A stretch of 58,926 nt of DNA from Nemertoderma westbladi (Eukaryota > Xenacoelomorpha > Nemertodermatida > Nemertodermatidae). A program made the translations under genes and the position numbers. The notes below the pieces were generated by a model, which saw nothing but the letters and a program-made list of their open reading frames with translations, did not search any database and had not been told where the DNA came from. The stretch is from positions 1 through 58,926 of the forward strand of contig JAUCBJ010008163.1 in NCBI GenBank assembly GCA_032718475.1, given 5' to 3'. This document shows, in pieces, positions 46,373 to 58,024 of this stretch; position 1 is the stretch's first letter; each line of letters begins with the position of its first letter.

Positions 46373-46879
46373 CTACGCAGTACTCCGATAATTTCTTATA
46401 TTGTTTTCTATGGAGGGTGATTTTCGATCGATTCAAATACACATTTAATCTCAATAATTTCATATATATGGCTTATATCAATTGAAAGCGGAGAGTCTTG
46501 CGCGTCTTTTAACACTACAATTAATTAAATTCATGGTGATGAATATGTACTGCTTTAACTTCAGCTCCACCCAGCTGGAATCAGGAACTGGCTTAATTAG
46601 GAACCTGAGAGAGTTAAAAAGTGTTGGCGTGAGATTTTTCTGTTTTTTTTATTACATTCTGGCGTCTCTATCTATATCTCACTCTCTCTTTGAGGAGTGC
46701 TCTCTGAATTTTATTATTTTTTACGAATTGCCAATAGCCTATAGGATTGGTTTTAATGTATTAATTGGTCTATATCTGAATTCTTGGTACTGTACAGTGT
46801 ACATGTGTGGCTAGCCCCAATATTAGAGATTTGTCGTTGGTGATTAACGACAAATATTAAACAGTCGAAAAATCTTAGT

Positions 46880-48409
46880 ATGCCATCTCTTCGAACCGAA
46901 AACATATGTTGTCATGGTAACCTAATACGTTGTTTAACTATCGCCTCCTTTGTGATGGTGGTTGTAGCGGCGTTGCTACACTTACTGGCGATTAGTGGAC
47001 CCTGGATATTTACCTTTACGTTGATGAGAATATCAGAAGTTAAGGAAGTTGCTATGCAACCATTTCAGTCAATGAGGTAAATCTTTCGATTTTGAGGGAT
47101 TTTTAGCGAGAAAACAGGTGATGGAATCGGAAACAACTAGGCCAATACACAACTCCCTATCAACCATGACATTTGCTAGATCATCCGCATCTTCAAGGCC
47201 AGTGTCCTATAAGCGGCGTCTGAAGAAAGTCATGGGCTGTCCACCATGCTTATTCACTCCATGAGGCCGCCAAAGCACAATATTGTACAATGGCTGGTCC
47301 TCACGGCGCAAGCAATGTCCTGCAAAGCGGAGGCGGCTTTGTTCTAGTTTCACGCTTGGGGGGACCAATGAGACACATCAAATGTTGTATAGTGTCTGGA
47401 GATGTGTTTATTGCACTTGACACACTGAATCCGCCCTAACATTCCTTTCTTAAGATTTGATGTCCGCAGCAGACAGACCCCATCATGCACTACCATATAA
47501 GGAGTACTGGTCCTACTGCAGCCCTAAATAATCGAATTTATCGAATAATTGGCCTCCGTAATAAATCTTTAAGAAATCTAAAACATTAGTGTTTGGGTCA
47601 CAGCTCCTCACAAATATTTGGGCTTTTAGCACGAAAAAAGTTAGACCTGTCACCAAATTTGCCCAGGCTGAGACTTAGCGACCCTAACTGTATATTAGTG
47701 ATATTTGCATTTTAAATTGTTAAATATTAAAGAAGTATCAAGGTTAATTAAATTTCTTACACTTTACCATTTCTCTTTTTTTTCCAGGGATTTCCAACTT
47801 TCAGAGTGCGGCCCGAGTGAGTTGCTTCTGGATATCAACGTTGGATTCTTCACGGAATGTATCCAATGCAGAGAGGATGAGTCATCATTCAATAACTGTC
47901 AATCAACCAACCCCTTCTTTCCGCTGCCTAGCAACCAGTACGCGGACCCCGAGTGCTACCAGTACGTCTCAATGCTGGTCCAACTGAAACTCGCCTCAAT
48001 GCTGACTCTATGGCTGGTCCCGGTTGCCATGGTGATATGCTGCGTCTCCTCGGGGTTGCTATGGAAACGGGACGAGACGAAGGCCGGTAGTTACCTGGTC
48101 TCCGCGGGTTTCCACGTATTCGCCGGGGCGGTGTCCGTGGGGGGAGTGGTTCTGTGCATCTACCACGGGCAGTACGCCGTGGATAACATACCCCACGAGG
48201 CAGACGATTTGGGTTGGAGTCCGCTAGGGGTCGCTTACGACCTCGGTTTCGGGGTCGTCATCGCCGCGTTAACTCTAGTCTGCTTCGCGGCTATCACCAT
48301 GACTACCACTTACGCGCTCGTTAAATCAGAGTCAGAAATCAGCGTAAGAAAATCTCGGAAAGTTCGACTGCTGCATAGCTACCCCGGGGCCCAAGAAAGT
48401 ATCACCTAA
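46880..48409 (+). CDS. Claudin/PMP22-like four-pass membrane protein
   Basis: Two exons, 46880-47076 and 47788-48409, join in phase 2 (AG|gtaaat ... tttttttccag|G) to give 272 aa. Four hydrophobic spans lie near 17-39, 135-158, 167-191 and 217-244, with a long first extracellular loop and a cytoplasmic tail rich in Lys/Arg ending ESIT. The first loop has GPW after TM1 and GFFTECIQC near 85-93, which resembles the claudin W...GLWxxC...C signature with Trp replaced by Phe. Topology, length and loop cysteines point to the claudin/PMP22/clarin superfamily, whose members form junctions or membrane scaffolds. I cannot assign a subfamily, so no symbol is given. The intron contains an antisense LINE fragment. 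A short minisatellite array begins 60 bp after the stop. Confidence 0.72.
47150..47460 (-). pseudogene. LINE C-terminal fragment, copy 2 (inverted, intronic)
   Basis: The inverse complement of the 53090-53400 fragment, with cctcacggcg and gtcctgcaaagcggaggcgg landmarks. It lies in the intron of the claudin-like gene, antisense to it. Confidence 0.78.
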
Positions 48410-48467
48410 TTGTTTGATTGAGATGTGAAACTAGTACAGTAGGCCTACAGATAAACTAGTAAACAGT

Positions 48468-50927
48468 AATCGAGTAAACGTTAAGCCGGCAGTATGGGAG
48501 TAAACGTTAAGCCAGCAGTATGGGAGTAAACGTTAAGGCGGCAGTATGGGAGTAAACGTTAAGGCGGCAGTGTGGGAGTAAAAGTTAAGGCGGCAGTATG
48601 GGAGTAAACGTTAAGGCGGCAGTATGGGAGTAAACGTTAAGGCGGCAGTATGGGAGTAAACGTTAAGGCGGCAGTATGGGAGAAAACGTTAAGCCGGCAG
48701 TATGGGAGTAAACTTTAAGGCGGCAGTATGGTAGTAAACGTTAGCCGACAGTATGGGAGTAAATGTTAAGCCGGCAGTATGGGAGTAAACTTTAAGGCGG
48801 CAGTATGGGAGTAAAGGTTAAGGCGGCAGTATGGGAGTAAACGTTAAGGCGGCAGTATGGGAGTAAACGTTAAGGCGGCAGTATGGGAGTAAACGTTAAG
48901 GCGGCAGTATGGGAGTAAACGTTAAGCCGGCAGTATGGGAGTAAACTTTAAGGCGGCAGTATGGTAGTAAACGTTAGCCGACAGTATGGGAGTAAATGTT
49001 AAGCCGCCAGTATGGGAGTAAACTTTAAGGCGGCAGTATGGGAGTAAACGTTAAGGCGGCAGTATGGGAGTAAACGTTAAGGCGGCAGTATGGGAGAAAA
49101 CGTTAAGGCGGCAGCATGGGAGTAAACGTTAAGGCGGCAGTATGGGAGTAAACGTTAAGCCGGCAGTATGGGAGTAAATGTTAAGGCGGCAGTATGGGAG
49201 TAAACGTTAAGGCGGCAGTGTGGGAGTAAACGTTAAGGCGGCAGTATGGGAGTAAACGTTAAGGCGGCAGTATGGGAGTAAACGTTAAGGCGGCAGTATG
49301 GGAGTAAACGTTAAGGCGGCAGTATGGGAGTAAACGTTAGCCGACAGTCTGGGAGTAAACGTTAGCCGACACTATGGGAGTAAACGTTAGCCGACAGTAT
49401 GGGAGTAAACGTTAGCCGACAGTAAGGGAGTAAACGTTAGCCGACAGTAAGGGAGTAAACGTTAGCCGACAGTATCGGAGTAAACATTAGCCGACAGTAT
49501 GGGAGTAAACGTTAGCCGACAGAATGGGAGTAAACGTTAGCCGACAGTATCGGAGTAAACGTTAAGGCGGCAGTATGGGAGTAAACGTTAGCCGACAGTC
49601 TGGGAGTAAACGTTAGCCGACACTATGGGAGTAAACGTTAGCCGACAGTATGGGAGTAAACGTTAGCCGACAGTAAGGGAGTAAACGTTAGCCGACAGTA
49701 TCGGAGTAAACATTAGCCGACAGTATGGAAGTAAACGTTAGCCGACAGTAAGGGAGTAAACGTTAGCCGACAGTATGGGAGTAAACGTTAGCCGACAGTA
49801 AGGGAGTAAACGTTAGCCGACAGTAAGGGAGTAAACGTTAGCCGACAGTATCGGAGTAAACGTTAGCCGACAGTAAGGGAGTAAACGTTAGCCGACAGTA
49901 AGGGAGTAAACGTTAGCCGACAGTAAGGGAGTAAACGTTAGCCGACAGTATGGGAGTAAACTTTAGCCGACAGTATGGGAGTAAACGTTAGCCGACAGTA
50001 AGGGAGTAAACGTTAGCAGACAGTAAGGGAGTAAACGTTAGCCGACAGTATCGGAGTAAACGTTAGCCGACTGTAAGGGAGTAAACGTTAGCCGACAGTA
50101 AGGGAGTAAACGTTAGCCGACAGTAAGGGAGTAAACGTTAGCCGACAGTATGGGAGTAAACGTTAGCCGACAGTATGGGAGTAAACGTTAGCCGACAGTA
50201 TGGGAGTAAACGTTAGCCGACAGTATGGGAGTAAACGTTAGCCGACTGTATGGGAGTAAACGTTAGCCGACAGTATCGGAGTAAACATTAGCCGACAGAA
50301 TGGAAGTAAACGTTAGCCGACAGTATGGGAGTAAACGTTAGCCGACAGTATGGGAGTAAACGTTAGCCGACAGTATCGGAGTATACATTAGCCGACAGTA
50401 TGGGAGTAAACGTTAGCCGACAGTATGGGAGTAAACGTTAGCCGACAGTATGGGAGTAAACGTTAGCCGACAGTATGGGAGTAAACGTTAGCCGACAGTA
50501 TGGGAGTAAACGTTAGCCGACAGTATGGGAGTAAACGTTAGCCGACAGTATGGGAGTAAACGTTAGCCGACTGTATGGGAGTAAACGTTAGCCGACAGTA
50601 TCGGAGTAAACATTAGCCGACAGAATGGAAGTAAACGTTAGCCGACAGTATGGGAGTAAACGTTAGCCGACAGTATGGGAGTAAACGTTAGCCGACAGTA
50701 TGGGAGTAAACGTTAGCCGACAGTATGGGAGTAAACGTTAGCCGACAGTATCGGAGTATACATTAGCCGACAGTATGGGAGTAAACGTTAGCCGACAGTA
50801 TGGGAGTAAACGTTAGCCGACAGTATGGGAGTAAACGTTAGCCGACAGTATGGGAGTAAACGTTAGCCGACAGTATGGGAGTAAACGTTAGCCGACAGTA
50901 TGGGAGTAAACGTTAGCCGACAGTATG
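48468..50927 (+). repeat. 25/26-bp minisatellite, about 97 copies, two subfamilies
   Basis: The 5' third uses a 26-bp unit (cagtatgggagtaaacgtta + aggcgg); from about 49330 a 25-bp unit (same start + gccga) dominates, with one return to the 26-bp form near 49561. Variants are taaggg, tcgg and catt. It starts 59 bp after the claudin-like stop codon, so it may be transcribed in that 3' UTR. Confidence 0.96.
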
Positions 50928-51231
50928 TTCGCCGAACTCACTTATGATTCAGTTTACTATTTCGGTTAGGGTAGTTGGTCAGGCTCCGCAACCCTAAGAA
51001 TTTTGAAAAGTGGAAATTGTAGGGAATGGGGGCGATGGATTTTAGGTACTGCTGGGAGGGTATTGCTCGTTTTATACTTGATTTCTGTATAAAATTATTT
51101 ACTATTTAAATATCATCATGGCGTCAGGTAGACCTTGGCCATCGGCTAGAGGTTCGGTTGACAGAAACAGACCAACCATAGTAACCAGTAAGCTTCCAAA
51201 TTACAACATTTTTATTAGATCGATCTTAAAA

Positions 51232-51438
51232 CTAAGTAAACCAGGAGACTAACAAATCGAAGATGTAGAGGAAGTTGTCGAGCAGGGAAACCCCATCGAG
51301 GTTGAGGTTTCCATTCCAAGCAACCATCCAATAAATGACTGTATTTGTTGCTATAGCGATGAGATAATGCGTATGCCCCAGCATAGACGATTCAGATTTA
51401 GAGTTTGAAGGATGTTGATTGGTTTTTTGGAGAGCCAT
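51232..51438 (-). CDS. Hypothetical small membrane-like protein (68 aa)
   Basis: A 68-codon minus-strand frame with a Ser/Asn-rich start and two moderately hydrophobic stretches (LIAIATNTVIYWMVAW and LLDNFLYIFDLLVSWF). I do not recognise it. A near-perfect hairpin immediately upstream could be regulatory. It may equally be a chance frame or a terminal exon; no splice support was found. Confidence 0.22.
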   Translation of the reverse strand: MALQKTNQHPSNSKSESSMLGHTHYLIAIATNTVIYWMVAWNGNLNLDGVSLLDNFLYIFDLLVSWFT

Positions 51439-51440
51439 GT

Positions 51441-51481
51441 AATACTAAATATAGATAGAATATACTCTATATTTAGTATTC
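51441..51481. repeat. Perfect-arm hairpin
   Basis: aatactaaatataga is inverted as tctatatttagtatt with an 8-10-base loop, a stem of about 15 bp made almost wholly of A and T. Confidence 0.8.
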
Positions 51482-53046
51482 CATGTGTGAGCGCAACAAC
51501 AATGACAACAACGACAGACGGCTAATTATACTGCTATTGTAAAGGCTCATCTCGACTTCGTGGCTCGCCCCACACTAGTCAGAAATTACGCCAAATTTAT
51601 TAGATTAAAGACTTAAGGTTAGGGCTACATTACATGGGAGATTTCATTAGGATGGGGCCGCCGCTATTTCTTTCTACGCGTTCTTTAGAGTTGTCAAAAA
51701 AGTTGTTGGCTATAAACGTTTACCCCCATGAACAACAGTTAAATTGTTAAATTTACATAAATTATTGTGTTGTTGTTTACGATATAATAATAATAATATG
51801 TCACTAATAAATACATTTACAGTAAGTCTGAATGTTGAATATTCATTACAATGAGCTAAAATGCGATATCTTTTCCTTTAAAAGTTGTAAATGTGTTATA
51901 AACTAACAACTCACTGTTAATACTAACTGAGTTAAATATTTAAGACATTATGGTTTTGGAACCCAACAGAAAAAAAATTCGGAATTGTGTCTCCCTCCCT
52001 TGTTATCCGTTAAATTGGGAAAAACAATAAACTGCAATGCACAATAAATAATTACTTAACAATATCGGGAAAAAATTAAATTCACAATAGATTCGGTTTG
52101 TATAGAGTCTGTCATGGACTATAACGGTAGCAATAGATGAAGTCCCTACAATAATACAACGCAATGTCCCGTAATATAGTCTATTCTAGAATCAGGTTGA
52201 ACCTTCAACTATGTGACGCAATTGCGGAGTTGTCCTGAGTAATTAGTTAAACTTAAAAAAAAGTTAAATTTCAGCTATAATTAAATAAATTATGTCACTG
52301 AATGCAGACACTATATTCCAGGACATGATGTGTATTGTAAGACATTAATTACATGAATAGATAGATAGACTGTTACATTAACTACCCAACTTTTAGTTAT
52401 TATACAAAACTTGTGTTACAAAGTAATATAATCAACCAAGACTACCGTACAGCACTATAAATGAGCCCTAGAACCTTAAAAACCATTACCCACAGCTGAT
52501 AAATACCATTTTGCAACTTTGTGCACACATTAATCATTAAAGTAAGTTTTGGTATAAAAAAAACAATAGCGATTATTTTTGCACAAAGTGACAAAAGGTC
52601 ATACGGAAAAGTAAAAATGGATGCCGTCAGAAGCTACTGGAGTAGCGATCTCTAAACCGAGCTGCACCCTAAAGAAACAATGTAGTCAATAAATATTTGT
52701 TGGGTACTGCATACCTATCTACATACACGTTGTATGCATACATAAGCGTGTGCCTTAAAAATAGTGTTTGTTATCGACCTCATACCCTAAATAATGAATC
52801 AGTTTATGTTATTTTATAAATAGTAGATTTTCGGTATTACATATGTACTCCATTTTCGTGATAAGAATTTATGATGCCATTCACTACAGATCGGCTCATT
52901 CGAACAGCAATAATCGATTTAGTTCTTAAGAGCGAGAGTGAACAATTTCTTCAGGGGAATCGTTAAGGTGGATTTTACAGCAGCTGCTAACTTGCGTATC
53001 TCTGACTATATCTATCCACAGACCTTATATGAGACGGGGCCGGGGA

Positions 53047-53065
53047 GGGGGGGGGGGGGGGGGGG
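53047..53065. repeat. Poly-G tract (19)
   Basis: A run of 19 G followed after four bases by another G8-9, just before the LINE fragment. Confidence 0.9.
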
Positions 53066-53089
53066 CTTGGGGGGGGGCCTTACTGAGTA

Positions 53090-53407
53090 CAATGCACACA
53101 TCTCCAACTAGACTCTATACATAACATTGGAGGTGTCTCATTGGCTCCCCCAAGCTTGACACTAGAACAAAGCCGCCTCCGCTTTGCAGGACATTGCTTT
53201 CGCCGTGAGGACCAGCCAGTGCATAATCTTGTGCTTTGGCAGCCCCATGGAGTGAATAAGCATGGTGGACAGCCCATGACTTTCTTGAGACGCATCTTAA
53301 AGGACACTGGCCTTGAAGATGCGGATGAGCTAGCAATGTCATGGGTGATAGGGAGTTGTGGCGGCGCAATTTTATCTACAAGCCGACACAGCATTATTAA
53401 TATACGC
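53090..53407 (+). pseudogene. LINE C-terminal fragment, copy 3
   Basis: Encodes LEQSRLRFAGHCFRREDQP, HGVNKHGGQPMTFLRRILKD and ELAMSWVIG. It matches the copies at 3190-3500 and 47150-47460. A MITE interrupts it at its 3' end; the tail resumes after 53724 (compare tatgcagcatgccgatagta near 3484 with tgcagctgcatgcg near 53740). Confidence 0.78.
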
Positions 53408-53724
53408 AAAGGCCCGTTCACATCAAACGGAACGGTACACCGCCCGGTGTACCGCAGGGCCAGTGGTACACCGCTGACTGTGAACGACCCAACAGGTAGT
53501 TGTGCGCTAAACCGCACGGTTTACCGCAGCCCATTTAAACAATAAACAATGTTAAAACGATTAATGTAATTTCCTGTTGAATTCACAGTCAACAGATAGA
53601 CAATAAGTTACCGCAACGGTACCGTTGGGTGTGAACGGGCTCCGGGTAGTGTACCGCTGGCTTACCGCTTCAATACCGCCAGACTACTTTACCGCTCACA
53701 CACCGTTGGATGTGAACGGGGTTT
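53408..53724. mobile_element. ~317-bp MITE with 23-bp TIR
   Basis: The left end aaaggcccgttcacatcaaa and right end (inverse) aaaccccgttcacatccaac match over about 22 bp with four mismatches. Related ggtaccgttg/gtgaacgg words recur inside. A possible 8-bp duplication aatatacg/aatatata flanks it. GCCCGTTCACA termini are seen in PIF/Harbinger- and hAT-type MITEs; the family is unresolved. No coding capacity. Confidence 0.72.
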
Positions 53725-54153
53725 AATATATATATATAATGCAGCTGCATGCGTCAATGCAGCTTGAAGATTGTAGTAGTAGTTCCCACGAAATCTACCA
53801 GTCATTGGGTGTAGAAGACCGTTTAACACTTAGGTGTTAAAGTGCAATGGGCACTTGGGCGGCCTCTAAATGTTAAATATAGTAGTTTTCGAAATAAAGT
53901 AGAATTGAACAAAACATTTTTAAGGCACTACCTAAGTGTGTATACAGTATACATACGTCAAGCCAAGTCAGTTAACAGTGCGATCTATATAGTGGGTCAG
54001 GGAGTCGTAGGATCGATTCAATTTGTCATGAAAACACGAAACAGTAAGAAAAGCAACCAGTTGAATATCACATAGAGCGGTCTACGTAACTAAGAGATTA
54101 GTACCGGACAGACGTACATTAATTACCGTAGCAACATATTCCTAGTGATTAGG
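53725..54153. other. 3' flank of ubiquilin gene
   Basis: No gene seen. A (ta)n run follows the MITE at 53725-53740. No clear poly(A) signal was found for the minus-strand ubiquilin gene. Confidence 0.5.
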
Positions 54154-56997
54154 TTATCGGGGGTTTATGAGTAACTCGATAGCAGCGTTCACGTCACCGC
54201 GGGCCGCTACCAGGGCATCGATGTTCGCCTGTCTGTTCGGGAACCCCATAGCGGTGAGACTCTCCAGCTGAGACGCGTACAGCTGCTCGGGGGGCTGGTT
54301 GCTAGCGGGGAAGCCACCGCCCCCGCCCATAGAGCGGAGTAACTGGAGCATTAGATCGGGGGGCGGGAAGGCGGGCGGTTGGAGTGGGGTACCAGAGGTG
54401 ATGGAGCCGGTTGGGGAAGTGGTGTTAGCGCCGGTACTGGTAACGGGAGTGGGGGGCACCTCGCCCTGGGTGGGGGGCACGTCGCCCTGGGTGGGGGGCA
54501 CAGTGCCCGGTGCCGGGGGCGCAACACCACCGAACCCTGGCATCAACCCCGGTGCGACCCCAGCCAACCTCGACATCCCCTGGTTGATCTGCTGTATCGC
54601 CTGGAGTGTCTCCGGGTTAGACATCGCTTGCATTACCTCTGGGTTAGACATGGCTTGCATTACTTCCGGGTTGCGCAGTTGTTCTAGAACCTGGGACTGC
54701 AGCTGAGGATTGTTTGCAAACATCGGGTTGCTCTCGATTAGGTTACGAGCTAGACTCGGGTTCTCCATGATACCCCGGACATACGGGGAGCTCATCATGC
54801 TGCTCATGAGCTCGGGATTCCGGCTCATCTGCTCCATGAGACTCTGCATCCCCGGGCTCTGGGCGAACGGGCTGGGTTGCGGGTTGGTGGAGCTGGGGGC
54901 GGCGAGGGTAGCGAAGGGGTTGGCGCTGGGGGCCGCGCTCGAGGGGGCAGGGGGGCCCCACGGGTTGGGGAGGGGCTCCGTGTTGGCCTGGCCGGTTTGG
55001 GCCGCAGGGTCCGCTCGGTTCGGCTCTCTGCCGCTCACCTGGTACGGGTTGGGTACAAACTGGGACGTCGCCGCGTCCAACATTGGCTCCTGTATGTCCT
55101 GGTAGAGACGTCGCAGGGCGTTGAACCCCCCAGGTATGCTCTCAATGTTGCTCATCTGCCGGTCCTGGTTGCGAACCATCTCTTGCATCACCTGCGGGTT
55201 ACGGAGCTGCGAGAAATAAACAAACAGTTGTAGCGTTACGTAGGTCTGCCGATCTTAGACATAACCGTAAAGCATATCTATAGAATTGTATCAAATAGAA
55301 ATTTGGTTAAGATGAAGCGATGTTCTTAAAACATACTGGGTGCCATTGGAATACAACGTCGTGCACTAACTGAGTCAATAAAGACAAAGATCTGATCATT
55401 AACCTACACTTACATACATTCATACCAGTACATAAACGCGACCCAACACACCGGTGGCTTTTAAAAGACGTTGCAGGAATGCCAATAATATCTGACCAAA
55501 ACCTACCCTATTGCCAGCCAGTTACTGTGCCAATACTGCCATAGAACGTGATTTATACAAGAATCATACGTTGTCCCTGCAGGGTGCAGCTGATATTTAA
55601 CCTTAACAGTCAACTCAACTTACTTTAACAATGAAATGCAAGTGAATTTTAATACTGGCTTTATTGACAAATCTCAAAGTGAGTGAGTGAAGTGAAAACA
55701 GACCTCAACCAATCCAAAACGTAAGAAAGTACGCAGATATATCCAGTAGGCTATCATATCCAACCTATTCAGTATTCATCTCTATCTTAATAGTCCTGTC
55801 TTGATTTTACAGTGTGTACTAGCAGACTAGTGACTTTTATCAGTTTTTGGAGATAATTAAATAAATTAATTGTGAATTACGGAATACGCCGTTAATGTGC
55901 CGCTATGACAGTGGTGTCTCCTCCACCCAAATATTATAATAATAGTGTAAAATCCTGGTGTCGTTAAGGGAAAGGAGCAGGTTACAGTGACATGTTATTC
56001 TAACCAAAACAATAAACGTAAAAATATAAATATATTATATTTATAAATATAAATAATAATAAACGCAAAAAATAGAGTCAATAGGGCATGAAATTACAGC
56101 AATACAGCATTTGCAATAATCAGCTGTAAATACAATAACAAAGCAAGACCTAACGACTGAAAGACGCAGTACCTAATGTTGCCAGGTTGCTGTAGAACCG
56201 ACTGACCGACTCGCGTTACTAACCATATCCATGGTTTGCCTCAGAACTTCCGGATTATCCAGTGCGTGGGTTATCTCTGGGTTTCTTTCCATGAGATCGC
56301 GCATCTGGGGGTTGTCGAACATCGAGCGGAGCACATCCGGGTTGGACATCATCGACTGGACCATCGGGTTGGACAACATCTGCTGCATCAGTTCGGGATT
56401 GGACATCAACTGCTGCTGCATCTGGGAGAAATTCGAGGGATCCATAGACGGCATCCCTCCCGCTCCCAGGAGTTGGGCTAGTGGATCCGGTTGGGCGGGC
56501 GTCGGGGGGACGGGAGTGGGGGCGACCGGCGTCTGCCGGGGCGCAGTAGCTGCCCCCGTTGGCTGCTCGCTTGTTTTCTTCGGCCGGATTACCAGATGCA
56601 CGGTGAGACCATCTTTAATCCCGTGTTTATTCAACGGTTCTTCGTCTTTAAGGATTTTTCCCGCAAATATCAAACAGATGCTGTCGATCCCGGGACCAAC
56701 ACTGCTAGAGGCGCTAATCTTCTTCTTTAGTTCTCCCACCGTAGAGTCGCATTCGATATCGACTGAAAGAGTTTCCTTGGGCGACTTTGCAATTATTTTC
56801 ATTGTTTTTGTTTTTTCCGCTCCGGTAGAGTCGGCCATTGACGCGTTACCGGTACCGGTACATTGTTCTGAGCTGTTTTCGGCGGCCGCTGCTGGTAACT
56901 TAGTGGCGGCGGGACCGTCGGATTTATCGGAAGGCCTACCGGAGTCATCCGTGTCGACCGCTCCGTTCGCAGTAGGTTTAGCGTCTTTATTTTCCAT
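54154..56997 (-). CDS. UBQLN: Ubiquilin (UBL-STI1-UBA shuttle factor)
   Basis: Exon 1 is 56997-56224 (258 codons, donor ATG|gttagt) and exon 2 is 55206-54154 (acceptor tttctcgcag), joining in phase 0 to 608 aa, the usual ubiquilin length. Domains: a low-complexity N-terminus, a UBL at about 66-139 (MKIIAKSPKETLSVDI ... LTVHLVIRPKK), STI1-like NP-rich methionine helices at about 197-253 and 380-468, a conserved NQDRQMSNIESIPGGFNALR block, a Pro/Thr-rich linker with three VPPT boxes, and a C-terminal UBA at about 564-608 containing MGF. Ubiquilins carry ubiquitylated or mislocalised membrane proteins to the proteasome. A 9-residue unit NPEVMQAMS is tandemly duplicated near 437-454. Open frames on the + strand here are shadows. 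Confidence 0.95.
55207..56223 (-). other. Ubiquilin intron
   Basis: A 1017-bp AT-rich intron. It contains, at about 55965-56095, a copy of the dispersed sequence found inside the MITE at 4967-5197 (aaccaaaacaataaac core). No other feature is seen. Confidence 0.7.
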
Positions 56998-57717
56998 ATT
57001 ATCAGATGATTACAGGATTAGTGAGTCTGGAGTCCAGGAGTCTGACAGTCTGAGTCAGTTTGTTTACACTTCCGGTTACTGCAGTACTGGGATATCGGCA
57101 CAACTCTGCAACTGTCTGACAGTGTAGTGTGTGTACTTCAGTACCGGTACTTCTTGTTGTTTAAATAATTTTTGTAGGCTTACTTCTGTAGTTTACTTTA
57201 TAATAGGCCTACTGTAATACAATACCCAGATACCGGTCCGGTAGGTGGTAGGGCCTACACTAATCTAATACAGTACCGGTAATACTGTAATACACATACT
57301 GCTGTACTGACATATGTAGTCAGGTAGTACAGTACAGCAGTACTGCAGTAGTACCTGAGTGCAGTAGTAAAGTACTGCTGTAGTCAGTAGTAGGTACACC
57401 AGAATTCTATTTGCTTATACTGCTACTGTACCGGTACATACAACGAAAAGTGTTGTGTACATAAAATTCATTAAACTATGACTTCAGCACAGTGTATTTA
57501 TTTATTTATAGAAGAACAATAACAATTTACAACATATTATTTCATTCACAACACAACACACACAAATATTCAACATATAGGTACCCCAATGGCAGACTAG
57601 ACTACATACAGTACTGCAGTATATCGCGGGAAAGCTTCCAAGTCCAACCCTTTTGGATCAGAACGTGTTATCCGTTCACTTTACAGCACTCTCTGGCTAA
57701 CACACCTCTAGTGGGAG
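56998..57717. other. Upstream flank of ubiquilin
   Basis: It contains dense accggtac palindromes and cagtagtac/gtactgcagta words at 57140-57440. No TATA box is evident for the minus-strand gene. The frame at 57492-57746 has no recognised motif. Confidence 0.5.
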
Positions 57718-58024
57718 TGTTCCCTACCTTTCCGATCAAAAACTGACCACTCAGCAGCCTCCTTTAGCTACCCAATCAGATTGCTTCCTGGGAAGGTATT
57801 TAAGGAGCTGCTGGGGTCTTTTTCCACTCTGCTCTCTCAAGTCGACAACCTGGTGCCTTATTGTGTCTGGTGCTTGCTGCACAGTCTAGTTATTTAATTG
57901 TTTCCCTCCCCTGTTTCCTAAATTTTTTTCGCAGCATAATATTATTAATTGCGTTAATAAACTCAGTTATGCTTGCTTTAAATAAACCTTTTCACCTTTA
58001 AACCTCTTACACAGCACCTCTACA
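57718..58024 (+). mobile_element. LTR-like block (possible LTR retrotransposon end)
   Basis: A 307-bp stretch starting TGTT and ending TACA, with CCAAT at 57772-57776, a TATTTAA box at 57797-57803, and AATAAA at 57956-57961: the order expected of U3-R-U5. The sequence after it (ttattattgggaggcgtcac) could be a primer-binding region. No gag or pol is seen in the remaining 900 bp and no duplicated flanks were found. Confidence 0.35.

Larger units (their letters stand above)
43529..46879. other. Intergenic stretch between docking-like and claudin-like genes
   Basis: It contains the 3' flank of the docking-like gene (AATAAA near 44263), a 19-G tract (44424-44442), the second copies of two dispersed repeats (44765-44870; 45205-45432) and AT-rich DNA. 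The frame at 46482-46814 shows no family motif and is considered chance. Confidence 0.5.
50928..53040. other. Intergenic stretch
   Basis: AT-rich DNA with one possible small open frame (51232-51438, minus) beside a strong hairpin, and one copy of the cttcgtggctcgccccaca module near 51553. Nothing else is recognised. Confidence 0.5.

Noticed and set aside
46482-46814. 110-codon + strand frame upstream of the claudin-like gene
   Set aside because: Low-complexity hydrophobic translation with no motif, no splice support and AT-driven composition.
53080-53517. Overlapping frames on the minus strand at the LINE tail
   Set aside because: Antisense readings of the LINE C-terminal fragment; the sense strand carries the recognisable motifs.
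54299-57127. Long + strand frames over the ubiquilin exons
   Set aside because: Antisense shadows of GC-rich ubiquilin exons; none has a recognisable domain.
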